From Collybia mongolica (lineage: Eukaryota; Basidiomycota; Agaricomycetes; Agaricales; Clitocybaceae), in the NCBI GenBank assembly GCA_013420905.1, contig JAAXNY010000010.1, positions 682,001 to 746,000 on the forward strand: a DNA stretch of 64,000 nt. The letters are read 5' to 3'. Position 1 is the first letter of the stretch. The number at the start of each line of letters is the position of its first letter. The notes below the pieces were generated by a model that did not search any database, was not told the origin of the DNA, and worked only from the letters and a program-made list of their open reading frames with translations. Positions 34,301 through 46,000 of the stretch are shown piece by piece. The position numbers and the translations under genes were made by a program.

Positions 34301-35762
34301 CAACACCTGGGATGTTGTTGATCTCCCTGAAGGCAAAAAGGCAATTGGATCAGGTTGGGTGTTCAAGGTCAAGCGCAACTCAGATGGCACATTGCAGCGA
34401 TATAAGGGCAGACTGGTGGCCAAGGGCTGTGGACAACGTCCTGGAATTGACTACAATGAGGTCTTTGCACCAACTTTCCGCCCTGCAGCTCTTAGGCTCA
34501 TTCTTGCAATTGCTGGTATTGAGGACATGGAGTTGAGAGCAGTGGATATCACCTCTGCTTTTCCCAATGGTGATCTTGAAGAGGACATCTATATGCGTCC
34601 TCCTGAGGGCTATGACTTTGGTGGCAAGGTGCTCAAGCTCAAAAAGTCGCTTTATGGCTTAAAGCAAGCTGCCAGGCAATGGAACAAGAAGCTACACACC
34701 ACTCTCAGTGGAATGGGATTCAAACGCCTTGAATCTGACCGCTCTATCTACCTGTATGTCAAGGGAGAGGTCAAGATCATTGTCCCCATTTACATTGATG
34801 ACATTACACTTGCTTCGAAATCCAATGCTGCCATTGACAGGACCATCAAAGAGCTCTCTCAGCATTTCAAACTTCGTGATCTTGGCCCCACTCAGTTCTT
34901 GCTTGGTGTAGAAGTCATTAGGGATCGTGCCAAACGCTCTATTGCACTCTCTCAGCGTCAATACATTGTTGATATGCTTGAGAGGTATGATATGACAACC
35001 TGCAACTCTGTCAGCACGCCATTGCCTCCTGGTATTGTGCTCAGCAAGGACATGTGCCCGAAAACCGATGCAGAAATTGAGGAAATGCAAAATGTGCCCT
35101 ACCTCAGCCTAGTTGGTTCACTCCAATACCTTGTAGGAATGACTCGGGCTGATATGGCAGCTGGTGTATCCAAGCTTGCTCGTTTTAACTCCAATCCTGG
35201 CCCCAAACACTGGGCAGCTGCAAAGCACATGCTCAGATATTGCAAAGGCACAATGGATTACAAGCTGCAGTACAAGGCTAATGGTCTACCCCTGGAGTTC
35301 ACCTCCTACTGCGATGCTTCCCATGCTGATTGCCCAGATACTGGACGCTCCACTGGTGGCTATGTGACTATCTTGGGTGGAGGAGCTATTGGCTGGAGCA
35401 GCAAACTGCAGACATTTGTGACCCTTTCCACAACTGAAGCAGAATATGTTGCTGCTGTTGAAGCTGGCAAGGAGATTCTCTGGATGCGAAATTTGATGCA
35501 TGAAATGGGATATACAGTCAAAGTGTCATCACCTTTGATGATTGACAACTTGTCTGCCCTGAGTGTTACCAAGAATCCAGAGCACCATGGGCGCATGAAG
35601 CAGCTTGATCTCCGCTTCTTCTGGCTTAGAGATCAGGTTGAGAATGGAGTCATTGTCACCCACCACATTCCTGGTACTGCACAGGTTGCTGACATCCTGA
35701 CCAAAGCACTTCCCCTTGCAAAAGTGAAGTTCTGCAGAGAAATGATGGGCATTGCACCATAA
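31398..35762 (+). CDS. Copia Gag-Pol polyprotein, copy 1 (N-terminus replaced)
   Basis: A 1454-residue open frame, apparently identical to copy 2 from AAWLRSQGLW onward. The first 14 residues (MIRSLSSSYCSYCL) are encoded by truncated LTR sequence in place of the normal 24 gag residues. Domains in order are UBN2-type Gag, the CCHC knuckle CDFCGKTGHIMAKC, aspartic protease (LADSGATSH), GAG-pre-integrase (LWHRRLAHHNY, CEPCLAGK), and integrase core (IHTDLHGPL, QDDKGGEY, RPQQNGVAERANRT). Reverse transcriptase (FKVKRNSDGTLQRYKGRLVAKG, YIDDITL) and RNase H (DASHADCPDTGRSTGGYV, STTEAEYVA) follow. All catalytic motifs are intact, but this locus lacks a complete 5' LTR and a primer site, so it should not transpose by itself. 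Confidence 0.93.
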   Translation: MIRSLSSSYCSYCLAAWLRSQGLWRIVDGSSKQPTLSSPPTLEQLTAVDAYLQKSDKAAGHIFLMVEPSQKIHFNKITDDPIKMWTALEAVHMQRRPGTRFNAYDDLFSIRKQEEESLQSLMNRVEESISTIQNLRPASFTLAELDAELASMALIRALPEDYSAFVSTLLMKDTLDKATVHQAFVTEETSRRRRASDQLAMAASTPKLSCDFCGKTGHIMAKCFAFEAAQKRARDNAKQQTTGNNKPRQRKRNEGANKAQEHKDTSNDDDPKVEFAGNASTRLPDHSDLSTPLQLDADFNWLADSGATSHMTPHRHWVRNYAPHRVPIKLADNSIIYSAGVGTVVFNPVVRGKNLQSVEFTRVLHVPQLRNNLLSILYLTRVKGFNIFVDNQALWFRLRKDNTNLFCASINANNCAHLDGTVEPISEYANLASTLPLDFSLWHRRLAHHNYADVRRMVREQLVTGMDVNSSQKPDPICEPCLAGKMKSNPFPSTGHRAKEPLELIHTDLHGPLPVKSHAGSLYWMTFIDDCTDFKASVPLKRKSQALYAFQVFKAHAENHFKDKKIKAMQDDKGGEYMSNEFIKFTDLCGIERRHTTRNRPQQNGVAERANRTMADDITAMLTESHLPASFWEHCLAAHIHVWNRIPTSAAPQTPHVGWYGTKADVGHLRVWGCTAYVYIQRDKRKSLQSHMEKCVFIGYPAGYKGWLFYNPTTKKTIISERAEFDERYFPGLRQPLRTSAPPPPHPIVNLKVKPAEGDEGLESGSGPDFGGDDDESADMPNLAPKPNATIKHENAPAPAPAPAAPVRPRGRAPRNAPSNASPARTRARSHQPSSAPSSSSQNHNPPRLQHTVNVPPINPANYPLPGNDYDPDLDESEPLRRSARSVRPPGSWWVVSRDSPAIPEDSDEEVNFTLGELDEDGYQDIHFAGAATGPGPDPRTWKMAMKSKDADKWQAAADEEIDSLVNNNTWDVVDLPEGKKAIGSGWVFKVKRNSDGTLQRYKGRLVAKGCGQRPGIDYNEVFAPTFRPAALRLILAIAGIEDMELRAVDITSAFPNGDLEEDIYMRPPEGYDFGGKVLKLKKSLYGLKQAARQWNKKLHTTLSGMGFKRLESDRSIYLYVKGEVKIIVPIYIDDITLASKSNAAIDRTIKELSQHFKLRDLGPTQFLLGVEVIRDRAKRSIALSQRQYIVDMLERYDMTTCNSVSTPLPPGIVLSKDMCPKTDAEIEEMQNVPYLSLVGSLQYLVGMTRADMAAGVSKLARFNSNPGPKHWAAAKHMLRYCKGTMDYKLQYKANGLPLEFTSYCDASHADCPDTGRSTGGYVTILGGGAIGWSSKLQTFVTLSTTEAEYVAAVEAGKEILWMRNLMHEMGYTVKVSSPLMIDNLSALSVTKNPEHHGRMKQLDLRFFWLRDQVENGVIVTHHIPGTAQVADILTKALPLAKVKFCREMMGIAP

Positions 35763-35851
35763 AGCAAATGATTTTCTTTCTATTGTTTCATTAGGTAGTT
35801 ATTCTTTTTGCATACTTTTCTAGTTTAGAGATGCATCAGATCAGGGGGGTG

Positions 35852-36240
35852 TGTTAGAACTGACCACATGCATCTCCATACACAGCCTTATGCTGTTTCT
35901 GTCACCCCTGATCCACCTGATCCTTATCAGATGGTTATCATGGTCTGGTGACTATTGTCTCTATTGTTCTTGATCTCTTGGCATCTGACCAGATGACCAG
36001 ATGCTGATCACTATCATACCAGATGATCAGATCCTTATCATCTTCTTATTGTTCTTATTGTCTTTACTCTCCTTATTGTTCTAGCACATATATATAGGAG
36101 AGTAGATAGTCCTGAAGTCCCCAGTTACTTACTTCGGACTTCAGGTTAGTACAGCTTCTGTTTGATCAATAAACAAGTTACTTACTTCGGACTTCAGCTG
36201 TTGGCTGTCACAGACATCCCTGCACCTTCCTATTCTAATA
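35852..36240 (+). repeat. Copia 3' LTR, copy 1
   Basis: A 389-bp LTR from TGTTAGAACTGACC to TTCTAATA. It has the same length and ends as the LTRs at 42579-42967 and 47847-48235. The unusual 3' terminus TA (not CA) is shared by all three full LTRs. Confidence 0.93.
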
Positions 36241-36858
36241 AAACTAAATATCATACAGAATTGTAAATTTTATATGGAACCGCGCTCCCCCATGCCAAGG
36301 ATCCGTATTTAATGCTGACGCATCCTCTACGACTTGGCGCGCGTGCCATACGTGCCAATTATGCTGTTACTGGTTACTTATCAAATATTGAAAGAGCTGG
36401 CTAAACTCTTATCAAGTCCCGACCGCGTGCTTTGTTATTTAAAACAGCACGGCACTGTCATTTACTTCTCCTGATTGTCCTGGTTGTTATTCACGGTGTC
36501 CCATCTCTTCCGGTAGTTAACACCAAGTGCCCCTGACTAGGATTGGGTTGTGCAAGTCCCGAATTTACAATTACTTCTCCTATTAATGATGATCCCTGGA
36601 CTAATGATATCATACTACAACGGTTACTTATGAATTAAGATATTGAGGTTGTAACCGGGCATGGTGAATAGGACTAATAATAGACTGTACTCATAGTCCT
36701 CTGTACTGATAGTGTATTATCCATTAGACTAGTTCACTCTGATTAGCTGTCTTGGAGCTCGACTCTAACCCTTTATTACTGTTTACTTGGTTATTAGAAA
36801 TGATACTAATAGCCTTACTTGTTGACTTTATAAGTGCAAACGATTTTGGGCCCTATCA
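36241..36858 (-). repeat. Truncated LTR1 copy between gypsy pol and copia copy 1
   Basis: Reverse-complement match to the first ~620 bp of the LTR at 27030. It opens with TGATAGGGCCC at 36858 (minus), directly after the last gypsy pol codons (WKIHPV), and is cut at 36241 by copia copy 1. It thus looks like an LTR1-family insertion in the gypsy integrase gene that was itself later broken. Confidence 0.75.
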
Positions 36859-39800
36859 ACGGGGTGGATCTTCCATTGTGATGGTAGTTTCAGTTTGTAC
36901 ATTACTGGTCCGCAGACTTCTTGGATTTCAAAGGGTCCTTCTCGTTTTGGTGCTAGTTTCCTTGAAGGATAGGGGATTCGAAGGTTTGTTCCTTCTAACC
37001 AAACATGTTCTCCTTGTTTGAATGGAGTGAAACCTCGTGTTGTCCTTTCTGCAACTTTTCTTCTTGCCAAGTCGTGTGCTGCCATGGCTTCTTCTCTTGC
37101 TCTATTAAGTTCAATCATCCGTTGCTCCACACTTGGAATGTTTGTCTTCTGGAATGCTGATGGAATTGCCTGTGGTTCGTATTACATCATAAGGAAGAAT
37201 GGGGATCTTTTCATTGTGGAGTGTGTTCTTTGATTATGCATGAATTCTGCAATTGGGTTAAGATCCTTCCATATTGCTGAATTGTTCTGGCAGAACATGT
37301 GGAAATAGATTTCGAGCTCTTGATTTAATCATTCTGTTTCTCCATCCATTTGTGGGTGATACGCCATGCTCATTACAAGCTTGATTCCAAGGAGTTTTCC
37401 TAGTTCTTTGAAGACTTTTGCCACAAATTGAGGGCCTCAATCAGATAAGAAGGTGTCGGGTAATCCAAATCTTTTGTAGACATGTTCCAGGTAAAGGTTT
37501 GCTGTTCCTAGAGCATCAATTGTTTTGGTGCAAGGGATAGAAATTACCCCCTTTGTAAGGCCATGATCTACCATGACCATGAGACTGTCTTTTCCATTGT
37601 TTTCTGGGAGGTCCGTGACAAAGTCGGCTCTGACAAATGAGAAAGGGCATGGTTCTCCATTTGTTGCAATTGGTATTAACCCTGGTCTTGTTGGGTGCGT
37701 GTTGACTTTCATTTGTTGGCATGTAGCGCAGCCATCAACATAATTCTTTATGAATACTCCCATTCCTGGCCACCAGTATTCTCAACTGATTAATTCTTGT
37801 GTTTTATATTGGCCTGGGTGTCCTCCTGGTTTCGTGTCGTAATACCTTTGTACTATTTCTCATCATAGTTTTGCATCTGGTCCTACATAACATCTGTTCT
37901 TGAAAAACAGAAGTCTGTCTTCGAATTTCCAATCAGACAGGTTTGATTTGATTGGTGGTGTCCCTGTCTCTTTTAATGCTTCAATTGATTTTGCAAACAA
38001 CTCATCTTCTTCAACTGATTTCTTTAGGTCTTCTTGTAAACCTATATCAAGCATTTTGATAAAAATATCATCTGGTAATAAGATCCGGTCTTCGTTGTCT
38101 GTGTCTTCTGTACTGATGTAGTCTGATCTTCTTGATAGAGCATCAGACTGTATCATTCGTGTTCCGGGTGTGTGTACGAGTTTCAGATCAAATTGTGACA
38201 GAAACAGGCTCCATCCTGCTTGTCGTCGGTTCAACTTTTGTGCTGTTCAGAAGTACATCAGGCTCTTGTGATCTGACAGAATCACTGTGGGGAATTGTGA
38301 TCCTTCGAGGTAATGTCTCCATGTTTTCAAGGCTCGAATGATGCCTAATAGTTCTCTGTCATAGATTTCGTAGTTTCTTTCTGTTTCCGTAAATGAGTGT
38401 GAAATGTATCTACATGGATGCCATTCTCTGTTGTTGTTTTGTTGTCATAGTACTGCACCTGTGGCCCATTTTGAAGCATCTGATTTGATGTGGAATGGTT
38501 TGTTTTTGTCTGGCATCATGAGGACGGGCGATTTCAAAAATCTCTGTTTCAATCCGTCGAATGCTTCCTGACAATCTTGAGTCCACTTCCATTCGATGTC
38601 TTTTCTTGTCAGATTTGTCAATGGTCTGCTAAGTTCAGCGTAGTGTCCAATGAACTTTTGGTAAAAGTTTGCAAATCCGAGGAATGATTGGACTTGTTTC
38701 ACTGTTGTTGGGGCTGGCCAATCTGCAATTCCTGCCAATTTAGTTGGTTCCATATCTATTTTGTTTTCTCTGATGACTAGTCCAAGGTATTCAAGTTCTG
38801 TGGCTTCGAATATGCATTTGTCCAGATTCAGGTACAAGTCGTTTTCCTTTAATTTATCCGGGACCTTCATGGTCTTTCTTTGTAAATCATCAATGTTGTT
38901 GGAGGAAATCAGGATGTCATCCATGTAGATCAGGATCCATCCTTCATCAATTTCTATGGCATAGATGTTGTTCATCATGTTCTGGAATGTCGCCGGTGAA
39001 TTGCATAAGCCGAAAAACATAACAAGAGGTTCAAATAATCCTCTGTTAGTTTTGAATGCTGCTTTCCATTCATTGCCTTCTTTGATCCAGACATTGTTGT
39101 ATCCCCATCATAGGTCCAATTTCATGAAATATTTGGCCCCTTTCAGTTTGTCAAGAAGCTCCCCTACAAGTGGTAAAGGGTATGCATTCTTTATCATTCC
39201 TTCATTTAGTCTCCTGTAATCCTGAGTTGGTCGAAGTTTTGCTGAGTCTTTCTTTGATACAAAGAAGAAGGGTGATGCCTGTGGGGATTTCAATGGTCTG
39301 ATGTATCCTTTTTGCATGTTTTCATCGATGAATTCATCCAGTTTTCCTTGTTCTGCCAGGCTAATGGGATAGATCTTACAATCCTTTGGGATGAAGTCAG
39401 GTTTTAGATCTATTGCGTGGTCCCATGATCGTTGTGTTGGCATTCTTTCTGAGTTTGTTTTGTCGAATAGTGACGCTTATTTTTGATAGAATTCTGGTAG
39501 TGTCTTCTTCGGTTTCTGATCTTTGATTTCTGCCTTGTGTTCCAGTTCCTGTGATATTGATATCTTTGCATTTATCCAAATGGATTCTTCTTTGTTGTCT
39601 TCTGGATGGATGTATGTCCTAAGTAGATTGACTTCGTGTTCGTCATCTTCTTCATCAATTCCTAAAAGAATTGGTTGCCAATCTTCAAGGGGTTGATTCC
39701 TTGGGATTTCTTCTGGGTGTTCTTCCTGTATTTCCATTACCGTTGCCTTGGGGTATTGCCGTATTTGTTTCATCTGTTGGATTTCTATATTCCTTCGAAT

Positions 39801-40202
39801 TGCTTCCGATAGAACTCCTTTTTTGATGCTTGGTCCAAAGTCAAGTGTTCCTTTCTCCCAATCAATCTTGGGGTTGTGCCGTTTTAACCATGGTAATCCG
39901 AGGATGATGTTCTCCTTTCCTGATCTGCTAACTAATAGTCGGATTCTGATTTCTTCATCTCCAATTCGAATCTTGGTCCATACACAGTCTGTGATGTTCC
40001 CTGATTTGTTCTTTGTTCCATCTATGTTCCTAACTGAGATTGACTTTCTCAGTGGGGTTGTCTTTATTTCATTCTCTTCAACGAATGTCTTGTCAATGAA
40101 GATTCCTCCAGCTCCGCAATCAATAAGTTCAATTGCTGGGGTTTTGACGTTTTTCTGTTCTTCAATCACCGTAATTGGAATAGAAAGAGATTGTCGATTC
40201 AT
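36859..40202 (-). pseudogene. Gypsy pol (protease-RT-RNase H-integrase), many stops
   Basis: Protease has IDCGAGGIFID, followed by GLPWLKRHNPKIDW. RT shows [63 protein letters not shown] and FLGFANFYQKFI. RNase H has KSDASKWATGAVL. Integrase follows with the HHCC-type segment CATCQQMKVNTHP, FVRADFVTDLPE, GLPDTFLSD-stop-GPQF and [11 protein letters not shown]. Frame is largely kept, but it is stopped at 39477, 39108, 38445, about 38246, 37863 (two adjacent), about 37789, 37437 and about 37333. Nearly all are TGA where the family has Arg (CGA). The C-terminal chromodomain-like tail is absent. No function is possible. Confidence 0.88.
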
Positions 40203-40259
40203 CTCTCCTAGGATTACAGGTGATAGTGTAACAGAATAAGTCTCGGCAGGTACTGATGT

Positions 40260-41434
40260 TGATTCAGGCCGCCGCTTTAAAAACCCTTGTCTTCCATGTT
40301 CTTCAAGGCAATCTCCTTCTCTTCTTCATCTAATCCTGCTAAGAGGGATCAGATCTTTGTATAGGCATCTTTGCCTTTCATTGGTGTCTTTGTTTCTTCC
40401 TTTCGTGGGGTCTGGGGAATAGAGCCTCCAGCTCTATGATCTGATGCTCGATGTCCGAACTTGTGACATTCAAAGCATAGTCCTCGTTTCATGTGTTCAT
40501 CTCTTTCTTGGATAGTCAATCGATCTATATCCATTGCGTTCGGGTCCCTGGTGTTGTTCGGGACATATCTGGGGTTGTTCTGTCAGAAATTATATTTCTT
40601 TCCATTGTTTCCTCCTGCGGGTTTTCTGGTCTTTCCTTTGATTTGTGCTACAACTGATCTTGCACGTCTGAATTGGGTGTTGAATATGGATGCCTTCTGG
40701 TACCAATCCTTGATGGTGGTAGGTGGGTTATCCATTGCCAAAATCTTCTGCATCAAGGAAGGTGGTATTCCTTCCATGAAGTACTCAATGAGTGCTTCGC
40801 TTTCAGTGATCTGGCTTTCCAATGTGGCTGATTTGAACTCTGCAATGTAATCATCTGCTGTCATGTTTCCTTGCATGCGCAGCGTCTTCAGGGTCTGTCT
40901 GGTGTCTCCTGCTTCATCTGGTGTGGAAAACGCTTCTTCGACTGTCGTCATAAAAACTGTAAAAGTGCCTGGGTTGTCACTTTTCTCTCCGTACCAGGAT
41001 TTCTTCCATGATCCTGCTGTTCCTCCTTTCATATAAGAAAGCACGTAAAGGATTCGCTTCCAGTCCATGTCGTAAATTCTGTCGTTTGCTCCCAGGTACA
41101 TCTTGCAATCAAGGACAAAGTCCTTTGTCATCTTTCTGTTACCATCAAAAACATTCGGTGAGCTGAGTTTGATCTCAGTGGGTCTTTGTTCTTCTGCCAT
41201 TTCTATGTCAGAATCAGGTGGTATTGGTGAGTCTGGTGTTCCAGGTTTCGGTGGTTCTTCAGGTTCCTTTCTTTCGGAACTTTCTGTCTTCGGTTTCGGT
41301 GTTGTGGGTGTTTCTATCGTCTGTGTGACTACTGCAAGTCTTGGCTGTTCTTCTGCATCTTGAAAGTCTTCATTGCTGAAGGTGCTCTGCCTACTACTGC
41401 TTCTGCTGCTACTGCTGCTGCTCACAGGGTTCAA
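40260..41434 (-). pseudogene. Gypsy gag, two in-frame TGA codons
   Basis: Starts at ATG 41434 with a Ser-rich leader (MNPVSSSSSSRSSSRQS) and a Pro/Glu-rich linker. The capsid-like core follows (FDGNRKMTKDFVLDCKMYLG, WKRILYVLSYMKGGTAGSWK, TADDYIAEFKSA, ALIEYFMEGIPPSL). A TGA at 40583-40585 interrupts an otherwise continuous frame that goes on to the zinc knuckle CFECHKFGHRASDH (about 40475-40430). A second TGA at 40349-40351 interrupts before the end KNMEDKGF-stop near 40278. Both stops fit CGA (Arg) to TGA change. Confidence 0.85.
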
Positions 41435-42578
41435 TCTGTATTGTGCTGGTGCCGTTGTGTCTAAACCTTAATAGGTTGACAGTTCTGATCAGCTTGACCT
41501 TTTATTACAGCTGTTTAGGCCTTATCCTCTAGATCAGTCTGGTTTATCATTTGTTTGTTCTAGACTGTTGACTCTATAAGTCCCATGTCTAATGACTCCC
41601 TCAATAGGGCTAAGTCAGATTGTCTGTATCAAAGATGCACTTACTCCCTTCATAAGGTGAGTAGGATCGAGTTTGCGTCGAGGAGTCAAGAGTAGATGAA
41701 TAAGGTGAATTCAGCTAGGTCAAGCTAAAGAACTACCTAAGCTAGAATATCCCTATATACAGTAGGTCAAAAAACTGTCCCAATGTTTGGTCATTTTATA
41801 ATGATTTACTTATAACAGAGTACTGGAGATTAATTTCATTCTGGGAAATATATATATGATACTACACTATATTAGCTTTGAAATGAGCCCCTACTTTCCT
41901 TATTTGAATAAAAACTCATTTCATAACAAATTGAACAAAATAATTACTCATTGGGACAGTTTTTTGACCTACATCTCCAAAATCTCTATTTACACAATTA
42001 ATACTTGGTATGACCACATTTTGCCTTAATAACTGTTTGAACCCTTCTAGGTATGCTTTTTATAAGTGTCTGGCATGTTTCTGGTGGAATTCCATTCCAT
42101 TCCACTACCACCCTATCCCACAACTCATGTACTCCTTTGGGGGCTGTTGGGTATTTCTTAAGTGCCTTCTTCAACACTACCCAGAGATGTTCAATGGGGT
42201 TGATGTCAGGGGATTATGCTGGCCAGACCATAACATCAATATTGTTGTCTTCAAACCACTTGGTTGCCTTGTTGGATGCATGTTTGGGGTCATTGTCCTG
42301 CTGAAACATCCTCTCTCCCTCTGGCATCTCCAGCTATTCAAAGCTTTCCACTACTCCCCCATCCAAAATCTGGCAGTATTGGTCTGCATTCATAATCCCC
42401 TGGACCTCTGTAAGCACTCCTACTCCATTCCACCCCATACAACCCCACACCATAGGATTATTTCCTCCTCCATGTTTGACAGTAGGAGTGGTGGTTCTGT
42501 CAGAAAGTGGTTCTCCCTTCTTCTTCCAAGTATAAGTCCTTCCATCTGACCCAATCCTGTTGATTTTGACCTCATCTG

Positions 42579-42967
42579 TATTAGAATAGGAAGGTGCAGG
42601 GATGTCTGTGACAGCCAACAGCTGAAGTCCGAAGTAAGTAACTTGTTTATTGATCAAACAGAAGCTGTACTAACCTGAAGTCCGAAGTAAGTAACTGGGG
42701 ACTTCAGGACTATCTACTCTCCTATATATATGTGCTAGAACAATAAGGAGAGTAAAGACAATAAGAACAATAAGAAGATGATAAGGATCTGATCATCTGG
42801 TATGATAGTGATCAGCATCTGGTCATCTGGTCAGATGCCAAGAGATCAAGAACAATAGAGACAATAGTCACCAGACCATGATAACCATCTGATAAGGATC
42901 AGGTGGATCAGGGGTGACAGAAACAGCATAAGGCTGTGTATGGAGATGCATGTGGTCAGTTCTAACA
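42579..42967 (-). repeat. Copia-2 3' LTR
   Basis: 389 bp. On the minus strand it runs from TGTTAGAACTG to TTCTAATA. Compared with the 5' LTR I see one change near 42645 and one near 42905. Confidence 0.95.
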
Positions 42968-42977
42968 CACCCCCCTG
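42968..42977 (-). other. Copia-2 polypurine tract
   Basis: CAGGGGGGTG on the minus strand, directly before the 3' LTR. This is the expected plus-strand primer site for reverse transcription, and it is conserved in copy 1 at 35842-35851. Confidence 0.75.
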
Positions 42978-43056
42978 ATCTGATGCATCTCTAAACTAGA
43001 AAAGTATGCAAAAAGAATAACTACCTAATGAAACAATAGAAAGAAAATCATTTGCT

Positions 43057-46000
43057 TTATGGTGCAATGCCCATCATTTCTCTGCAGAACTTCACTTTTG
43101 CAAGGGGAAGTGCTTTGGTCAGGATGTCAGCAACCTGTGCAGTACCAGGAATGTGGTGGGTGACAATGACTCCATTCTCAACCTGATCTCTAAGCCAGAA
43201 GAAGCGGAGATCAAGCTGCTTCATGCGCCCATGGTGCTCTGGATTCTTGGTAACACTCAGGGCAGACAAGTTGTCAATCATCAAAGGTGATGACACTTTG
43301 ACTGTATATCCCATTTCATGCATCAAATTTCGCATCCAGAGAATCTCCTTGCCAGCTTCAACAGCAGCAACATATTCTGCTTCAGTTGTGGAAAGGGTCA
43401 CAAATGTCTGCAGTTTGCTGCTCCAGCCAATAGCTCCTCCACCCAAGATAGTCACATAGCCACCAGTGGAGCGTCCAGTATCTGGGCAATCAGCATGGGA
43501 AGCATCGCAGTAGGAGGTGAACTCCAGGGGTAGACCATTAGCCTTGTACTGCAGCTTGTAATCCATTGTGCCTTTGCAATATCTGAGCATGTGCTTTGCA
43601 GCTGCCCAGTGTTTGGGGCCAGGATTGGAGTTAAAACGAGCAAGCTTGGATACACCAGCTGCCATATCAGCCCGAGTCATTCCTACAAGGTATTGGAGTG
43701 AACCAACTAGGCTGAGGTAGGGCACATTTTGCATTTCCTCAATTTCTGCATCGGTTTTCGGGCACATGTCCTTGCTGAGCACAATACCAGGAGGCAATGG
43801 CGTGCTGACAGAGTTGCAGGTTGTCATATCATACCTCTCAAGCATATCAACAATGTATTGACGCTGAGAGAGTGCAATAGAGCGTTTGGCACGATCCCTA
43901 ATGACTTCTACACCAAGCAAGAACTGAGTGGGGCCAAGATCACGAAGTTTGAAATGCTGAGAGAGCTCTTTGATGGTCCTGTCAATGGCAGCATTGGATT
44001 TCGAAGCAAGTGTAATGTCATCAATGTAAATGGGGACAATGATCTTGACCTCTCCCTTGACATACAGGTAGATAGAGCGGTCAGATTCAAGGCGTTTGAA
44101 TCCCATTCCACTGAGAGTGGTGTGTAGCTTCTTGTTCCATTGCCTGGCAGCTTGCTTTAAGCCATAAAGCGACTTTTTGAGCTTGAGCACCTTGCCACCA
44201 AAGTCATAGCCCTCAGGAGGACGCATATAGATGTCCTCTTCAAGATCACCATTGGGAAAAGCAGAGGTGATATCCACTGCTCTCAACTCCATGTCCTCAA
44301 TACCAGCAATTGCAAGAATGAGCCTAAGAGCTGCAGGGCGGAAAGTTGGTGCAAAGACCTCATTGTAGTCAATTCCAGGACGTTGTCCACAGCCCTTGGC
44401 CACCAGTCTGCCCTTATATCGCTGCAATGTGCCATCTGAGTTGCGCTTGACCTTGAACACCCAACCTGATCCAATTGCCTTTTTGCCTTCAGGGAGATCA
44501 ACAACATCCCAGGTGTTGTTATTGACCAGGGAGTCAATCTCCTCATCAGCTGCAGCCTGCCACTTGTCTGCATCCTTGGATTTCATTGCCATTTTCCAAG
44601 TCCTAGGATCTGGACCAGGTCCAGTAGCAGCACCAGCAAAGTGAATGTCCTGGTAGCCATCCTCATCAAGTTCTCCAAGTGTGAAGTTGACCTCCTCATC
44701 ACTGTCTTCAGGAATGGCAGGAGAGTCCCTTGAGACAACCCACCATGATCCTGGGGGCCTTACAGACCGAGCTGACCTTCTCAATGGTTCAGATTCATCA
44801 AGGTCAGGATCATAATCATTGCCTGGAAGTGGGTAGTTTGCAGGATTGATAGGAGGGACATTCACAGTGTGCTGGAGGCGAGGAGGATTGTGATTTTGAG
44901 AGGAGCTAGATGGAGCTGATGAGGGCTGGTGAGAGCGTGCACGAGTGCGTGCTGGAGAGGCATTGGAGGGGGCATTGCGAGGAGCACGACCACGTGGTCG
45001 GACAGGAGCAGCAGGGGCAGGGGCAGGAGCAGGAGCATTCTCATGTTTAATGGTAGCATTTGGCTTTGGAGCAAGATTTGGCATATCTGCAGATTCATCA
45101 TCATCCCCCCCAAAATCAGGTCCAGAGCCTGATTCCAAGCCTTCATCACCCTCAGCTGGCTTGACCTTAAGGTTAACAATGGGGTGGGGTGGAGGAGGGG
45201 CACTAGTGCGAAGTGGTTGCCTTAAACCAGGAAAGTAGCGCTCATCAAATTCAGCTCTCTCAGAAATAATGGTCTTCTTGGTGGTAGGATTGTAAAACAA
45301 CCATCCCTTGTACCCAGCAGGATACCCAATGAATACACACTTTTCCATGTGGGACTGCAATGATTTGCGCTTATCCCTCTGAATGTACACATATGCAGTG
45401 CACCCCCAGACTCTGAGGTGTCCAACATCAGCCTTGGTGCCATACCAACCAACATGTGGTGTCTGTGGTGCAGCAGAGGTAGGAATGCGATTCCAGACAT
45501 GTATGTGTGCAGCCAGACAATGCTCCCAAAATGATGCAGGCAGGTGGGACTCAGTAAGCATAGCAGTAATGTCATCTGCCATGGTCCTGTTGGCTCGCTC
45601 AGCAACACCATTCTGCTGTGGTCTGTTGCGAGTAGTGTGCCTTCTCTCAATGCCACACAGGTCTGTGAATTTAATGAACTCATTGGACATGTACTCTCCC
45701 CCCTTGTCATCCTGCATGGCCTTGATCTTCTTGTCTTTGAAGTGGTTCTCTGCATGAGCTTTAAAGACTTGGAATGCATATAGAGCCTGGCTTTTCCGCT
45801 TCAGTGGCACAGAAGCCTTGAAATCAGTGCAGTCATCAATGAATGTCATCCAGTAGAGTGAACCAGCATGGGATTTGACTGGTAAAGGCCCATGCAGATC
45901 AGTGTGAATGAGTTCCAGAGGCTCCTTTGCACGATGCCCAGTAGAGGGAAAGGGATTAGACTTCATTTTGCCTGCAAGGCAAGGTTCACAAATGGGATCT

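Larger units (their letters stand above)
31227..36240 (+). mobile_element. Ty1/copia retrotransposon copy 1, 5' LTR truncated
   Basis: Starts with the first ~211 bases of the LTR (31227-31437) and is then joined directly to gag coding sequence (GGCTGCCTGGCTTCGCTCCC). The rest of the left LTR, the primer-binding site and the first ~24 gag codons present in copy 2 are missing. The 3' LTR at 35852-36240 is complete (389 bp), preceded by a CAGGGGGG polypurine tract. No 5-bp duplication flanks it: RecQ pseudogene sequence lies to the left and the interior of LTR1 to the right. The copy therefore arrived or was reshaped by recombination or deletion. Confidence 0.9.

Noticed and set aside
41440..41757. 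LTR1 copy at 36241-36858 as the gypsy element's own 3' LTR
   Set aside because: The sequence upstream of gag has no match to it, and pol is cut in mid-domain exactly at the LTR1 start, so it fits a later insertion better.
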